Positions 9,085 to 19,083 of a DNA stretch of 64,000 bases are shown here, piece by piece (the first letter of the stretch is position 1; every line of letters starts with the position of its first letter). The position numbers and the translations under genes were made by a program. The notes below the pieces were generated by a model. The model did not search any database. It saw only the letters and a list, made by a program, of their open reading frames with translations, and was not told where the DNA came from. Source of the DNA: Nocardioides gansuensis (lineage in GTDB: Bacteria > Actinomycetota > Actinomycetes > Propionibacteriales > Nocardioidaceae); assembly GCF_003076135.1 (NCBI RefSeq), contig NZ_QDGZ01000003.1, positions 310,001 to 374,000 of the forward strand. The letters run 5' to 3'.

Positions 9085-10767
9085 GTGACTCCAGAGCAGC
9101 TCTACACAGCCCTCGTCGACGTGCTCGAGGCCCTCGTGGCCGACGGCGCGATCACGCTGCCCGATGGCGTGCCGACCGAGGTGACCGTGGAGCGTCCGCG
9201 CCAGAAGGGGCACGGCGACTACGCCACCAACGTCGCACTGCAGCTGGCGAAGGGTGCGGGCCTGCCGCCCCGCGACCTCGCCACCCTCGTCGCCCAGCGG
9301 CTCGAGGCCGTCGGCGGCATCGAGGCGGTCGAGGTCGCCGGACCGGGCTTCCTCAACATCACCGTCGAGGCAGGTGCCCAGGGCCAGGTCGCGGCCGACA
9401 TCGTCGCGACGGGCGCGGCGTACGGCGTCACCGACACCCTGCACGGTGAGCGCATCAACATCGAGTTCATCTCCGCCAACCCGACCGGACCGCTGCATCT
9501 CGGCCACACCCGGTGGGCGGTCGTGGGCGACGCGATCGCGCGGGTGCTCGAGGCGGCGGGGGCAGACGTGACGCGGGAGTTCTACATCAACGACCGCGGC
9601 ACCCAGATGGACCTCTTCGGTGCCTCCGTGGAGGCGGCCGCCCTCGGTCAGCCGATCCCGGCGGACGGCTACCAGGGCGCCTACATCCACGACCTGGCCG
9701 CGCGCGTCGTCGATGCCGACCCGGGCATCACGGCGCTCCCCGAGGGGGAGCGCCACGTGGCGTTCCGCGAGGCGGCGTACGCCGCGCAGCTGGCCGAGCA
9801 GCGCGAGCAGCTCGCGCTCTTCCAGACCCACTTCGACGTGTGGTTCTCAGAGCGGACCCTGCACGGGTCCGAGGACGACACCCAGTCCGGCGTCGCGGCC
9901 CAGCTCGAGAAGCTGCGCGACCAGGGCCACCTCTTCGACGAGGACGGCGCGCTCTGGATGCGCACCACCGACTTCGGCGACGACAAGGACCGGGTGCTCA
10001 TCCGCTCCAACGGCCACCTCACCTACTTCGCGAGCGACACCGCCTACTACGTCAACAAGCGCCAGCGTGGCTTCGACCGGTGCATCTATCTCCTGGGCGC
10101 CGACCACCACGGCTACGTCGGCCGGCTCAAGGCGATGGCGGCCTGCGCCGGGGACGACCCGGAGAGCCACATCGAGGTGCTCATCGGCCAGCTGGTGAAG
10201 ATCCTCAAGGACGGCGAGGAGCTGCGGCTGTCCAAGCGCGCCGGGACGATGGTCACGCTCGACGAGCTCGTCGAGCTGATCGGCGTCGACCCGCTTCGCT
10301 ACACGCTGGCGCGCTATCCGGCCGACTCGCCGCTGACGCTCGACGTCGCCGAGATGACCAAGCAGTCCGCCGACAACCCGGTCTTCTACGTCCAGTACGC
10401 CCACGCCCGGATCAGCTCGATCCTGCGCAACGCGGTCGCCCTGGGACTCGAGCCGGCCAAGGGCGAGGACTTCGACCCAGGCCTCCTGACGCACGAGAAG
10501 GAGGGGGTGCTGCTGCGTGCGCTCGCCGAGTTCCCGCGCGTGGTCGCGAGCGCCGCGGAGCTCCGTGAGCCGCACCGGGTCGCCCGCTACCTCGAGGACA
10601 CCGCCGGCATCTACCACCGCTTCTACGACAACTGCCGGGTGCTGCCGATGGGCGACGAGGAGCCGAGCGACCTGCACCGGGCTCGCCTCCTGCTCGTCGC
10701 CGCTACCCGCACGGTGCTGGCCAACGGCCTCGCGCTGCTGGGTGTCTCCGCTCCCGAGCGGATGTGA
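9085..10767 (+). CDS. argS: Arginyl-tRNA synthetase
   Basis: A 560-residue class I aminoacyl-tRNA synthetase that charges tRNA-Arg with arginine. The HIGH-type motif is HLGHT beginning at His138, preceded by ISANPTGPLHLG as in ArgRS, and a KMSKS-like SKRAGT lies at 383-388. The C-terminal DALR anticodon-binding domain covers about 440-560. Length is normal. The GTG start at 9085 has a TAGGCT box six bases upstream, implying leaderless translation. It heads a run argS-lysA-hom-thrC-thrB with gaps of 7 bases or overlaps, an order common in actinobacteria. A tRNA-Arg gene is divergent immediately upstream. Confidence 0.97.
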   Translation: MTPEQLYTALVDVLEALVADGAITLPDGVPTEVTVERPRQKGHGDYATNVALQLAKGAGLPPRDLATLVAQRLEAVGGIEAVEVAGPGFLNITVEAGAQGQVAADIVATGAAYGVTDTLHGERINIEFISANPTGPLHLGHTRWAVVGDAIARVLEAAGADVTREFYINDRGTQMDLFGASVEAAALGQPIPADGYQGAYIHDLAARVVDADPGITALPEGERHVAFREAAYAAQLAEQREQLALFQTHFDVWFSERTLHGSEDDTQSGVAAQLEKLRDQGHLFDEDGALWMRTTDFGDDKDRVLIRSNGHLTYFASDTAYYVNKRQRGFDRCIYLLGADHHGYVGRLKAMAACAGDDPESHIEVLIGQLVKILKDGEELRLSKRAGTMVTLDELVELIGVDPLRYTLARYPADSPLTLDVAEMTKQSADNPVFYVQYAHARISSILRNAVALGLEPAKGEDFDPGLLTHEKEGVLLRALAEFPRVVASAAELREPHRVARYLEDTAGIYHRFYDNCRVLPMGDEEPSDLHRARLLLVAATRTVLANGLALLGVSAPERM

Positions 10768-10774
10768 GGCGGGG

Positions 10775-12175
10775 ATGACCCACGAGGCCGGCTGGGCCCA
10801 TGCGCCCGGCGCCCTGAGCGGACCGCACTGGCTGCGCGAGCCCGCCGACGTCAACGCACTCGTCCCGCTGCTGTGGTCGCAGACGGCCACCAAGACCGAC
10901 GGCGTGCTGGAGGTCGGCGGAGTCAAGGTCACCGACCTCGTCGCGGAGCACGGCTCCCCGGCGTACGTCCTCGACGAGGCGGACTTCCGCAGCCGCGCCC
11001 GGGCTTTCCGCGACGCGTTCAGCGGCTTCGACGTCTTCTACGCCGGCAAGGCGTTCCTCTGCACGACGATCGCGCGGTGGGTGGCGGAGGAGGGGCTGTC
11101 CCTAGACGTCTGCTCCGGCGGCGAGCTCACCGTCGCCGAGCGGGCCGGCTTCCCGATGGAGCGGGTCGGCTTCCACGGCAACAACAAGTCGGTGCGCGAG
11201 CTCCGACGAGCCCTCGAGCTGGGCGTGGGGCGGATCATCGTCGACTCCTTCCACGAGATCGAGCGGCTGGCCGCCCTGGCCGCCGAGCTCGGCCGGCCCG
11301 CGCGGGTGATGGTCCGCGTGACCGCCGGCGTCGAGGCCCACACGCACGAATACATCGCCACCGCCCACGAGGACCAGAAGTTCGGCTTCTCGATCACCGC
11401 CGGTGACGCCCGCGAGGCCGTACGCCGCGTGCTCGCCGCCGACGGCCTCGAGCTGCTCGGCCTCCACTCCCACATCGGCAGCCAGATCTTCGACTCCTCG
11501 GGCTTCGAGGTCGCGGCGCGGCGGGTGCTGGCGCTGCACGCGCGGGTGTCGGAGGAGCTGGGCGTCGACATGCCCGAGATGGACCTCGGCGGTGGCTTCG
11601 GCATCGCCTACACCACGCAGGACGACCCCTCCGACCCGGCGCAGCTGGCCACCGAGATGGCCAAGATCGTCGAGCACGAGTGCCGGGCCCTCGGGGTGGC
11701 CGAGCCCCGGCTCTCGATCGAGCCCGGCCGCGCGATCGTCGGCCCGGCGATGTGCACCGTCTACGAGGTCGGCACGGTCAAGGACGTCGAGCTCGACGGC
11801 GGCGCCCGGCGTCGCTACGTCAGCGTCGACGGCGGCATGAGCGACAACATCCGCACCGCCCTCTACGACGCCGACTACTCCTGCACCCTCGCGTCGCGCC
11901 GGGCCGAGGCCGTGCCCGTGCTGTCCCGCGTCGTCGGCAAGCACTGCGAGGCCGGGGACATCGTCGTGACCGACGAGTTCCTGCCCGGTGACGTGGCGCC
12001 GGGCGACCTGGTCGCGGTGCCCGGCACGGGCGCCTACTGCCGGTCGATGGCGTCCAACTACAACCACGCGCCGCGTCCTCCGGTGATCGGAGTGCGGGAC
12101 GGCAAGTCCTTCACGGTCCTGCGGCGGGAGACTGACGACGACCTGTTGTCGACGGACGTGGGAGCGAACCCGTGA
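10775..12175 (+). CDS. lysA: Diaminopimelate decarboxylase
   Basis: A 466-residue PLP enzyme that decarboxylates meso-diaminopimelate to lysine. The Schiff-base Lys is in YAGKAF at about residue 92; HSHIGSQI, DLGGGFG and EPGRAIVGP are the other fold III alanine-racemase-type signatures. Length is slightly above average because of an N-terminal extension before VTDLVAEHGSPAYV. The ATG at 10775 is preceded by GGCGGGG, 7 bases after argS. The stop overlaps the hom GTG by 4 bases, so translation is coupled. It belongs to the aspartate-family operon here. Confidence 0.96.
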   Translation: MTHEAGWAHAPGALSGPHWLREPADVNALVPLLWSQTATKTDGVLEVGGVKVTDLVAEHGSPAYVLDEADFRSRARAFRDAFSGFDVFYAGKAFLCTTIARWVAEEGLSLDVCSGGELTVAERAGFPMERVGFHGNNKSVRELRRALELGVGRIIVDSFHEIERLAALAAELGRPARVMVRVTAGVEAHTHEYIATAHEDQKFGFSITAGDAREAVRRVLAADGLELLGLHSHIGSQIFDSSGFEVAARRVLALHARVSEELGVDMPEMDLGGGFGIAYTTQDDPSDPAQLATEMAKIVEHECRALGVAEPRLSIEPGRAIVGPAMCTVYEVGTVKDVELDGGARRRYVSVDGGMSDNIRTALYDADYSCTLASRRAEAVPVLSRVVGKHCEAGDIVVTDEFLPGDVAPGDLVAVPGTGAYCRSMASNYNHAPRPPVIGVRDGKSFTVLRRETDDDLLSTDVGANP

Positions 12176-13473
12176 GCGAGGGTGCCAAGCGACCCCTGAA
12201 GGTGGCCGTGCTGGGCTGTGGGTCGGTGGGCTCGCAGGTGGTCCGGCTGCTCGGCGAGCAGGCCGGCGACCTCGAGGCGCGCGTCGGCGCGCCCGTCGAG
12301 CTGGTCGGGGTGGCCGTACGCCGCCTCGACGGGCCGCGCGACGTGGAGGTGCCCGACGGGCTGCTCACCACCGACGCGCTCGGCCTGGCGACCCGCGACG
12401 ACGTGGACCTCGTGGTCGAGGTCATCGGCGGCATCGAGCCCGCCCGCAGCCTGATCCTCGGCGCGCTGGAGAACGGCGCGAGCGTCGTCACCGCCAACAA
12501 GGCGCTGCTCGCCGAGGACGGGCCGACCCTCTTCGAGGCGGCGGCCAAGGCCGGCCGCGACCTCTACTACGAGGCCGCCGTCGCCGGCGCGATCCCGATC
12601 CTGCGGCCGCTGCGCGAGTCGCTCGCCGGCGACAAGGTGACCCGCGTCCTCGGCATCGTCAACGGCACCACCAACTTCATCCTGGACAAGATGGACACCT
12701 CCGGCGCCGGCTTCTCCGAGGCGCTGGAGGAGGCCCAGGAGCTCGGCTACGCCGAGGCCGACCCCACCGCCGACGTCGAGGGCTTCGACGCTGCCGCGAA
12801 GGCCGCGATCCTGGCGTCGCTGGCGTTCCACTCGCGGGTCACCGCCGCCGACGTCTACCGCGAGGGCATCTCCGAGGTCACCGCTGCCGACGTCGCGTCC
12901 GCACGCGAGATGGCCTCGGTGGTCAAGCTGCTCGCCATCTGCGAGCTCAGCCCCCAGGGCGTCTCGGCGCGCGTGCACCCCGCCATGATCCCGAGGTCCC
13001 ACCCGCTCGCCAGCGTGCACGGGGCCTACAACGCGGTCTTCGTCGAGTCCGAGGCGGCCGGCCAGCTGATGTTCTACGGCCCGGGCGCCGGCGGGTCGCC
13101 GACGGCCAGCGCCGTGCTCGGCGACCTCGTCACGGTCGCCCGCAACCGGCTCGCGGACACCCGCGGCGCCGGCGAGTCGGCGTACGCCGATCGCGCGGTG
13201 CTGCCGATGGGGGAGACCCTCACCCGCTACCACGTCGCCATCGACGTCGACGACAAGGCCGGCGTGCTGGCCGCGATCGCCCAGGCCTTCGCCGACCACG
13301 GCGTCTCGCTGCAGACGGTCCGCCAGCAGGGCCGTGGGGAGGACGCCGAGCTCGTCGTGGTCTCCCACGAGGCGAGGGACGCCCAGCTGTCGGCGACGGT
13401 GCGGGCGCTGCGGAGCATGGAGATCGTGCGTGAGGTCACCTCGGTGATGCGCGTGGAAGGCGGAGACGAGTGA
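12172..13473 (+). CDS. hom: Homoserine dehydrogenase
   Basis: A 433-residue NAD(P)-dependent enzyme converting aspartate semialdehyde to homoserine, the branch point to threonine and methionine. The N-terminal Rossmann motif is VAVLGCGSVGSQV; NANKALL-like TANKALL and the catalytic-domain stretch GIVNGTTNFIL are clear. The C-terminal 80 residues form an ACT domain (YHVAIDVDDKAGVLAAIA), which in this family gives feedback inhibition by threonine. The GTG start overlaps the lysA stop and the end overlaps the thrC GTG, each by 4 bases. Confidence 0.97.
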   Translation: MSEGAKRPLKVAVLGCGSVGSQVVRLLGEQAGDLEARVGAPVELVGVAVRRLDGPRDVEVPDGLLTTDALGLATRDDVDLVVEVIGGIEPARSLILGALENGASVVTANKALLAEDGPTLFEAAAKAGRDLYYEAAVAGAIPILRPLRESLAGDKVTRVLGIVNGTTNFILDKMDTSGAGFSEALEEAQELGYAEADPTADVEGFDAAAKAAILASLAFHSRVTAADVYREGISEVTAADVASAREMASVVKLLAICELSPQGVSARVHPAMIPRSHPLASVHGAYNAVFVESEAAGQLMFYGPGAGGSPTASAVLGDLVTVARNRLADTRGAGESAYADRAVLPMGETLTRYHVAIDVDDKAGVLAAIAQAFADHGVSLQTVRQQGRGEDAELVVVSHEARDAQLSATVRALRSMEIVREVTSVMRVEGGDE

Positions 13474-14555
13474 GCAGCGACCAGACCGGCGCGCGCCCCC
13501 AGTGGCGCGGCGTCATCGAGGAGTACCGGCCTCTGCTCGACCTCCCCGAGGGGACACCGGCGGTCAGCCTCGGCGAGGGCGGCACCCCGCTCGTCCACTC
13601 CGAGTGGCTATCCGGCCTCACCGGGGGCGACGTCTGGCTCAAGATCGAGGGCGACAACCCCACGGGCTCGTTCAAGGACCGCGGCATGACCGCAGCGATC
13701 TCGGTCGCCGTCCACGAGGGCGCGAAGGCGGTCGTGTGCGCCTCGACCGGCAACACCTCGGCGTCGATGGCGGCGTACGCCGCGAGGGCCGGCCTCACCC
13801 CGATCGTGCTCGTCCCGGAGGGCAAGATCGCCGCGGGCAAGATGGCGCAGGCGATCATGCACGGCGCCGAGATCCTGATGGTGCGCGGCAACTTCGACGA
13901 CTGCCTCCGGATGTCGCGCGGCCTGGCCGACCACTACCCCGTGGCGCTGGTCAACTCCGTCAACCCGGTGCGGCTCGAGGGGCAGAAGACCGCGTCGTTC
14001 GAGGTCGTCGACCGCCTCGGCGACGCACCCGACTACCACCTGCTCCCGGTCGGCAACGCGGGCAACATCTCGGCCTACTGGCTCGGCTACAAGCAGTACG
14101 CCGCGCTCGGCCGCGCGAGCCGCAAGCCCGTGATGCGGGCCTTCCAGGCCGAGGGGGCGGCGCCGCTCGTGACCGGCAAGCCGTTCCCGCACCCCGAGAC
14201 CAAGGCCACCGCCATCCGCATCGGCAACCCCGCCTCCTGGAAGCTCGCCGACGCGGCGGCCGCGGAGTCGGGCGGCCGGTTCGCCGCGCTGAGCGACGAG
14301 GCCATCCTCTCGGCGCAGCGCGAGCTGGCCCGTCGGGACGGCGTCTTCGTCGAGCCGGCGTCGGCCGCCGGCGTGGCCGGGATGCTCTCCGAGCTGGACG
14401 CCGGCGAGTCCTACGCCGGCGCCACCGTCGTCATCACCGTCACCGGCCACGGCCTCAAGGACACGGTCACGGCGCTGGAAGGCGTCGGCTCCCTGGTCGA
14501 CACCGTCATCGACGCCGATGTGGAGGCGGCCGCTGCCGCGGCCGGGCTCGGCTGA
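13470..14555 (+). CDS. thrC: Threonine synthase
   Basis: A 361-residue fold II PLP enzyme making threonine from O-phosphohomoserine. The PLP Lys is Lys69 in NPTGSFKDRGM, and the phosphate-binding glycine loop GNAGN lies near 193. The C-terminal SG-type serine/threonine position is in VTGHGLKD. The length is typical of the shorter actinobacterial class rather than the longer plant/yeast type. It starts with a GTG inside the hom stop and ends 2 bases before thrB, so the threonine genes are tightly coupled. Confidence 0.97.
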   Translation: MSSDQTGARPQWRGVIEEYRPLLDLPEGTPAVSLGEGGTPLVHSEWLSGLTGGDVWLKIEGDNPTGSFKDRGMTAAISVAVHEGAKAVVCASTGNTSASMAAYAARAGLTPIVLVPEGKIAAGKMAQAIMHGAEILMVRGNFDDCLRMSRGLADHYPVALVNSVNPVRLEGQKTASFEVVDRLGDAPDYHLLPVGNAGNISAYWLGYKQYAALGRASRKPVMRAFQAEGAAPLVTGKPFPHPETKATAIRIGNPASWKLADAAAAESGGRFAALSDEAILSAQRELARRDGVFVEPASAAGVAGMLSELDAGESYAGATVVITVTGHGLKDTVTALEGVGSLVDTVIDADVEAAAAAAGLG

Positions 14556-14557
14556 GC

Positions 14558-15454
14558 ATGGCCACCTTCGTGCAGGGTCCGGTCCGGGTCACCGTGCCGG
14601 CGACCTCGGCCAACCTGGGTCCCGGCTTCGACTCCCTCGGCCTCGCCCTGTCGTTGCGCGACGAGCTCTCGGCCGAGGTCGTCGAGTCGGGGCTCGAGGT
14701 CGAGGTCACGGGCGAGGGCGCGGACGACGTCCCGCGCGACGAGTCCCACCTCGTCGTCCGGGCGATGCGTGCGGCCTTCGCGGCGATGGCGGCCGAGCCG
14801 CCGGGCCTGCGGCTCACCTGCCACAACGTCATCCCCCACAGCCGTGGCCTGGGCTCCTCGTCGGCCGCCATCGTCGCCGGGGTCTCGCTCGCGCGCGCCC
14901 TGGTGGCCGGCGGGCAGCTGCTGCTCGACGACGCAGCGCTGCTCCGGCTCGCGGCCGACCTCGAGGGCCACCCCGACAATGTCGCGCCCGCCCTGCTCGG
15001 CGGATTCGTGATCTCCGGCCGTGAGGCAGGAGAGTGGTACGCCGTGAAGGCCGGCGTCGACCCGCGCGTGGCCGCGGTCGCTTTCGTGCCCGCGACGCCG
15101 GTCGAGACGAAGAAGGCCCGCGAGCTGCTGCCTGCCGTCGTGCCACACGCGGACGCGGCGGCCAACGCGGGGCGCACTGCGCTGCTCGTCGCGGCGCTCG
15201 CCGGCCGGCCCGAGCACCTCCTGGCCGCGACACGCGACTACCTGCACCAGGACTTCCGCGAGCCGGCGATGCCCGAGTCCCTCGCGCTCGTGCGGGCTCT
15301 GCGGGCCGACGGCATCCCGGCGGTGGTGAGCGGAGCTGGCCCGACGGTGCTGGCGTTCTGCGACGGCGTCGACGACTCGCTCACCGGCCGCTGCCCGGAG
15401 GGCTGGGCGGTCCACCGGCTCACGGTCTCGGTCGACGGGGCCCTGCTCGGCTGA
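14558..15454 (+). CDS. thrB: Homoserine kinase
   Basis: A 298-residue GHMP-family kinase that phosphorylates homoserine. The N-terminal VPATSANLGPGFDSLG motif, the ATP loop SRGLGSSSAAIVAG and the C-terminal SGAGPTVLAF are all present and properly spaced. The ATG at 14558 lies 2 bases after the thrC stop. An open frame continues far upstream, but it is antisense-style shadow over thrC and is not used. thrB is the last gene of the argS-lysA-hom-thrC-thrB run; a 260-base gap separates it from rho. Confidence 0.96.
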   Translation: MATFVQGPVRVTVPATSANLGPGFDSLGLALSLRDELSAEVVESGLEVEVTGEGADDVPRDESHLVVRAMRAAFAAMAAEPPGLRLTCHNVIPHSRGLGSSSAAIVAGVSLARALVAGGQLLLDDAALLRLAADLEGHPDNVAPALLGGFVISGREAGEWYAVKAGVDPRVAAVAFVPATPVETKKARELLPAVVPHADAAANAGRTALLVAALAGRPEHLLAATRDYLHQDFREPAMPESLALVRALRADGIPAVVSGAGPTVLAFCDGVDDSLTGRCPEGWAVHRLTVSVDGALLG

Positions 15455-15506
15455 GGGGCGGCTCGCCGCGTGCTGTGCCGTGTGCTTCCCGGCGCTCCAC
15501 CGATGC

Positions 15507-15714
15507 TAGCCTTGCAGGGCGCCACTCGGCGCGCGCATCCTCCTCCGGCGACCATCCGCCCGGCGCGGGTGCGCCGACTTCCTCGACCGTGCGGCCCGCG
15601 CCGCACCCGCCCGCCGCACCGTGTCCGGACACCCGGGCCGACGTGCCGGGAGGCAGGAAGACCGACTCGACAAGCCGACCCGACAGGGCCCGGCCGTACG
15701 TGGGAAGGACTCAC
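15507..15714 (+). promoter_or_regulatory. Candidate rho promoter and long structured leader
   Basis: TGCTAGCCT includes a -10-like TAGCCT at 15507-15512. If used, the transcript would carry a leader of about 195 bases before the rho GTG. The leader is C-rich and can pair GCGGGTGCG (15565-15573) with CGCACCCGC (15602-15610). Long rho leaders often serve autoregulation by Rho itself; that role here is inference. Confidence 0.4.
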
Positions 15715-17562
<1,848 letters not shown>

Positions 17563-17595
17563 GCGCCACGCGCCGACAACTGCCTTGCGCCGCGA

Positions 17596-17630
17596 CCCGC
17601 TCCCGCTATCGTCGTAGCCGCGGGAGTGGG
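17596..17630 (+). terminator. Possible terminator after rho
   Basis: CCCGCTCCCGC (17596-17606) pairs with GCGGGAGTGGG (17620-17630) with one wobble and a 13-base loop. No T-run follows, so it may instead be a leader structure for the response regulator gene 30 bases downstream. Confidence 0.4.
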
Positions 17631-17659
17631 CGCACTGCTTGGCGGAAAGAGGAGGTCCG

Positions 17660-18031
17660 GTGGCACGCATCGTGGTCGCGGACGACGACGTCGACATCCG
17701 TGAGCTCGTCGAGTTCAAGCTGTCGTCCATGGGGCACGAGATCGTGGCGGTGGCGGACGGCGCCACGGCCGTCGCTGCCTGTCAGCAGGACCGGCCGGAC
17801 CTGGCGGTCCTCGACGTGATGATGCCGGGCATGTCCGGCCTCGACGCCGTGCGCGCAATCCGCGCCGACCCGAGCCTCGCCGACCTGCCGGTGATCCTGC
17901 TGACCGCGCGAGCACAGGAGGGCGACGTGGAGTCCGGGTTCGACTCCGGCGCCGACGACTACGTCACCAAGCCGTTCAGCCCCAGAGAGCTGGCGACGCG
18001 CGTCCAGGCCCTGCTCGCCCGGAGTCGGTGA
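17660..18031 (+). CDS. Receiver-only response regulator
   Basis: A 123-residue stand-alone CheY/Spo0F-like receiver domain. The acidic pair Asp8/Asp9, phospho-acceptor Asp52 in VLDVMMPG, Thr82 and Lys104 (TKPF) are all intact, so it should accept a phosphate. There is no DNA-binding or enzymatic output domain. The GTG at 17660 is chosen because AGAGGAGG lies just upstream; a TTG seven codons earlier is less likely. It overlaps the HEAT-repeat gene by 4 bases, which in turn overlaps a glycosyltransferase gene, so its likely output is control of that pair. No partner kinase lies next to it. Confidence 0.9.
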   Translation: MARIVVADDDVDIRELVEFKLSSMGHEIVAVADGATAVAACQQDRPDLAVLDVMMPGMSGLDAVRAIRADPSLADLPVILLTARAQEGDVESGFDSGADDYVTKPFSPRELATRVQALLARSR

Positions 18032-19083
18032 CGGACGGCAGGGCCGCGCTCCTCGTCGTCGCGGTCCCGGCAATCGCCTGCCTCGTCGTGGCCGCGTCCC
18101 TCGTGTTGCTCCGGCTCGCCCAGGTCAGGCGCGAGCAGCGCCGTGCCCGGCTCCGGGGGGCTGCCTGGCGGCACGTGCTCGCCTTGACGACGGGTGAGGA
18201 CGACGAGGTGATCGTGGCCCGTGAGGCGCTGGCGGGGCTGCCGCGGCGGGCCACCCTCGCCATCGCCGAGGACGCCTTCGCCCTCGTCCCCAAGGTGCGT
18301 GGTGCCGGCCGTGACCGGCTTCGTGGCGTGCTGCGCGGGTGGGGCCTGGAGGCGGAGTCGCGACAGCTCGCGCGGAGCCGTTCGGTCGTCGCGCGGTGCC
18401 GCGGCATACATCGTCTCGCCGTGCTCGCCGATCCGGACGCCGCTGAGCTGGTGTCGGCGGCCTTGACCGACCGGGCGTTCGCCGTACGACGCACCGCCAT
18501 GCTCGCCGCCGGCAGCTTCCCCGAGCCCGGGCTGCTCAGCCGGGCGCTCGACCGAGTCGTGGCCGAACCGGCGCTGCGCCGTGACTTCCTCGCCGCGGTG
18601 GTCCGGATGGGTGGAGACGTCGTGCCGGTGCTGCGCCTCGAGCTCGGCCGGGGCCTGCGGCAGGGGGAGGAGGGGGAGCGGCGCGCCCGCCTCGCCGCCG
18701 AGGCGATCGGGCTCGTGGGCGGCATCGGGGCCAGGTCCACCCTCGAGTCGGCCCTGGTCCAGGGCGGTCCGGAGCTGAGAATGGCGTGCATCGAGGCGCT
18801 CGGCGAGCTCGGCTCGGCGGCGTCGGTCCCCGTCCTGGTCGGGGCGCTGGCGGATCCAGACCCCGAGGTGCGTCGCGCGACGGCACGCGCGCTCGGGAGG
18901 ATCGGCGGGGAGCAGGTCCTGCTCGAGCTCGCCCTCGCGCTCGACGATCCCGCCGTGGAGGTGGCCCGTACCGCCGCCCAGAGCCTGCAACGCAGTGGAC
19001 CGGCCGGGATGATGGTGCTGCGCAGCCGCTCCGCGCCCGTTGCCCGCGAGACGGTGGCCCTGGCCGAGCTGGCGAGGGTCTGA
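18028..19083 (+). CDS. Membrane-anchored HEAT-repeat protein
   Basis: A 351-residue protein with one N-terminal membrane helix (about 7-28) followed by a basic Arg-rich stretch and a cytosolic helical-repeat domain. From about 135 to 345, units with the pattern (A/V)RR-A--ALG-(I/L)G recur, for example VRRATARALGRIGG and LRMACIEALGELGS, typical of HEAT/PBS-lyase-like repeats. Such repeats form scaffolds for protein contacts. It starts with a GTG inside the response regulator stop and its TGA overlaps the next ATG by one base, so all three proteins are made together. A bridge between the receiver and the glycosyltransferase is a reasonable inference. Confidence 0.8.
   Translation: MTDGRAALLVVAVPAIACLVVAASLVLLRLAQVRREQRRARLRGAAWRHVLALTTGEDDEVIVAREALAGLPRRATLAIAEDAFALVPKVRGAGRDRLRGVLRGWGLEAESRQLARSRSVVARCRGIHRLAVLADPDAAELVSAALTDRAFAVRRTAMLAAGSFPEPGLLSRALDRVVAEPALRRDFLAAVVRMGGDVVPVLRLELGRGLRQGEEGERRARLAAEAIGLVGGIGARSTLESALVQGGPELRMACIEALGELGSAASVPVLVGALADPDPEVRRATARALGRIGGEQVLLELALALDDPAVEVARTAAQSLQRSGPAGMMVLRSRSAPVARETVALAELARV

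Noticed and set aside
13502..14557. Extension of thrB far upstream through thrC
   Set aside because: The frame is open but overlaps thrC; the family N-terminus and the spacing place the start at 14558.
15034..15714. Extension of rho into the thrB region
   Set aside because: No conservation in that part; a strong ribosome site and the Rho_N domain place the start at 15715.
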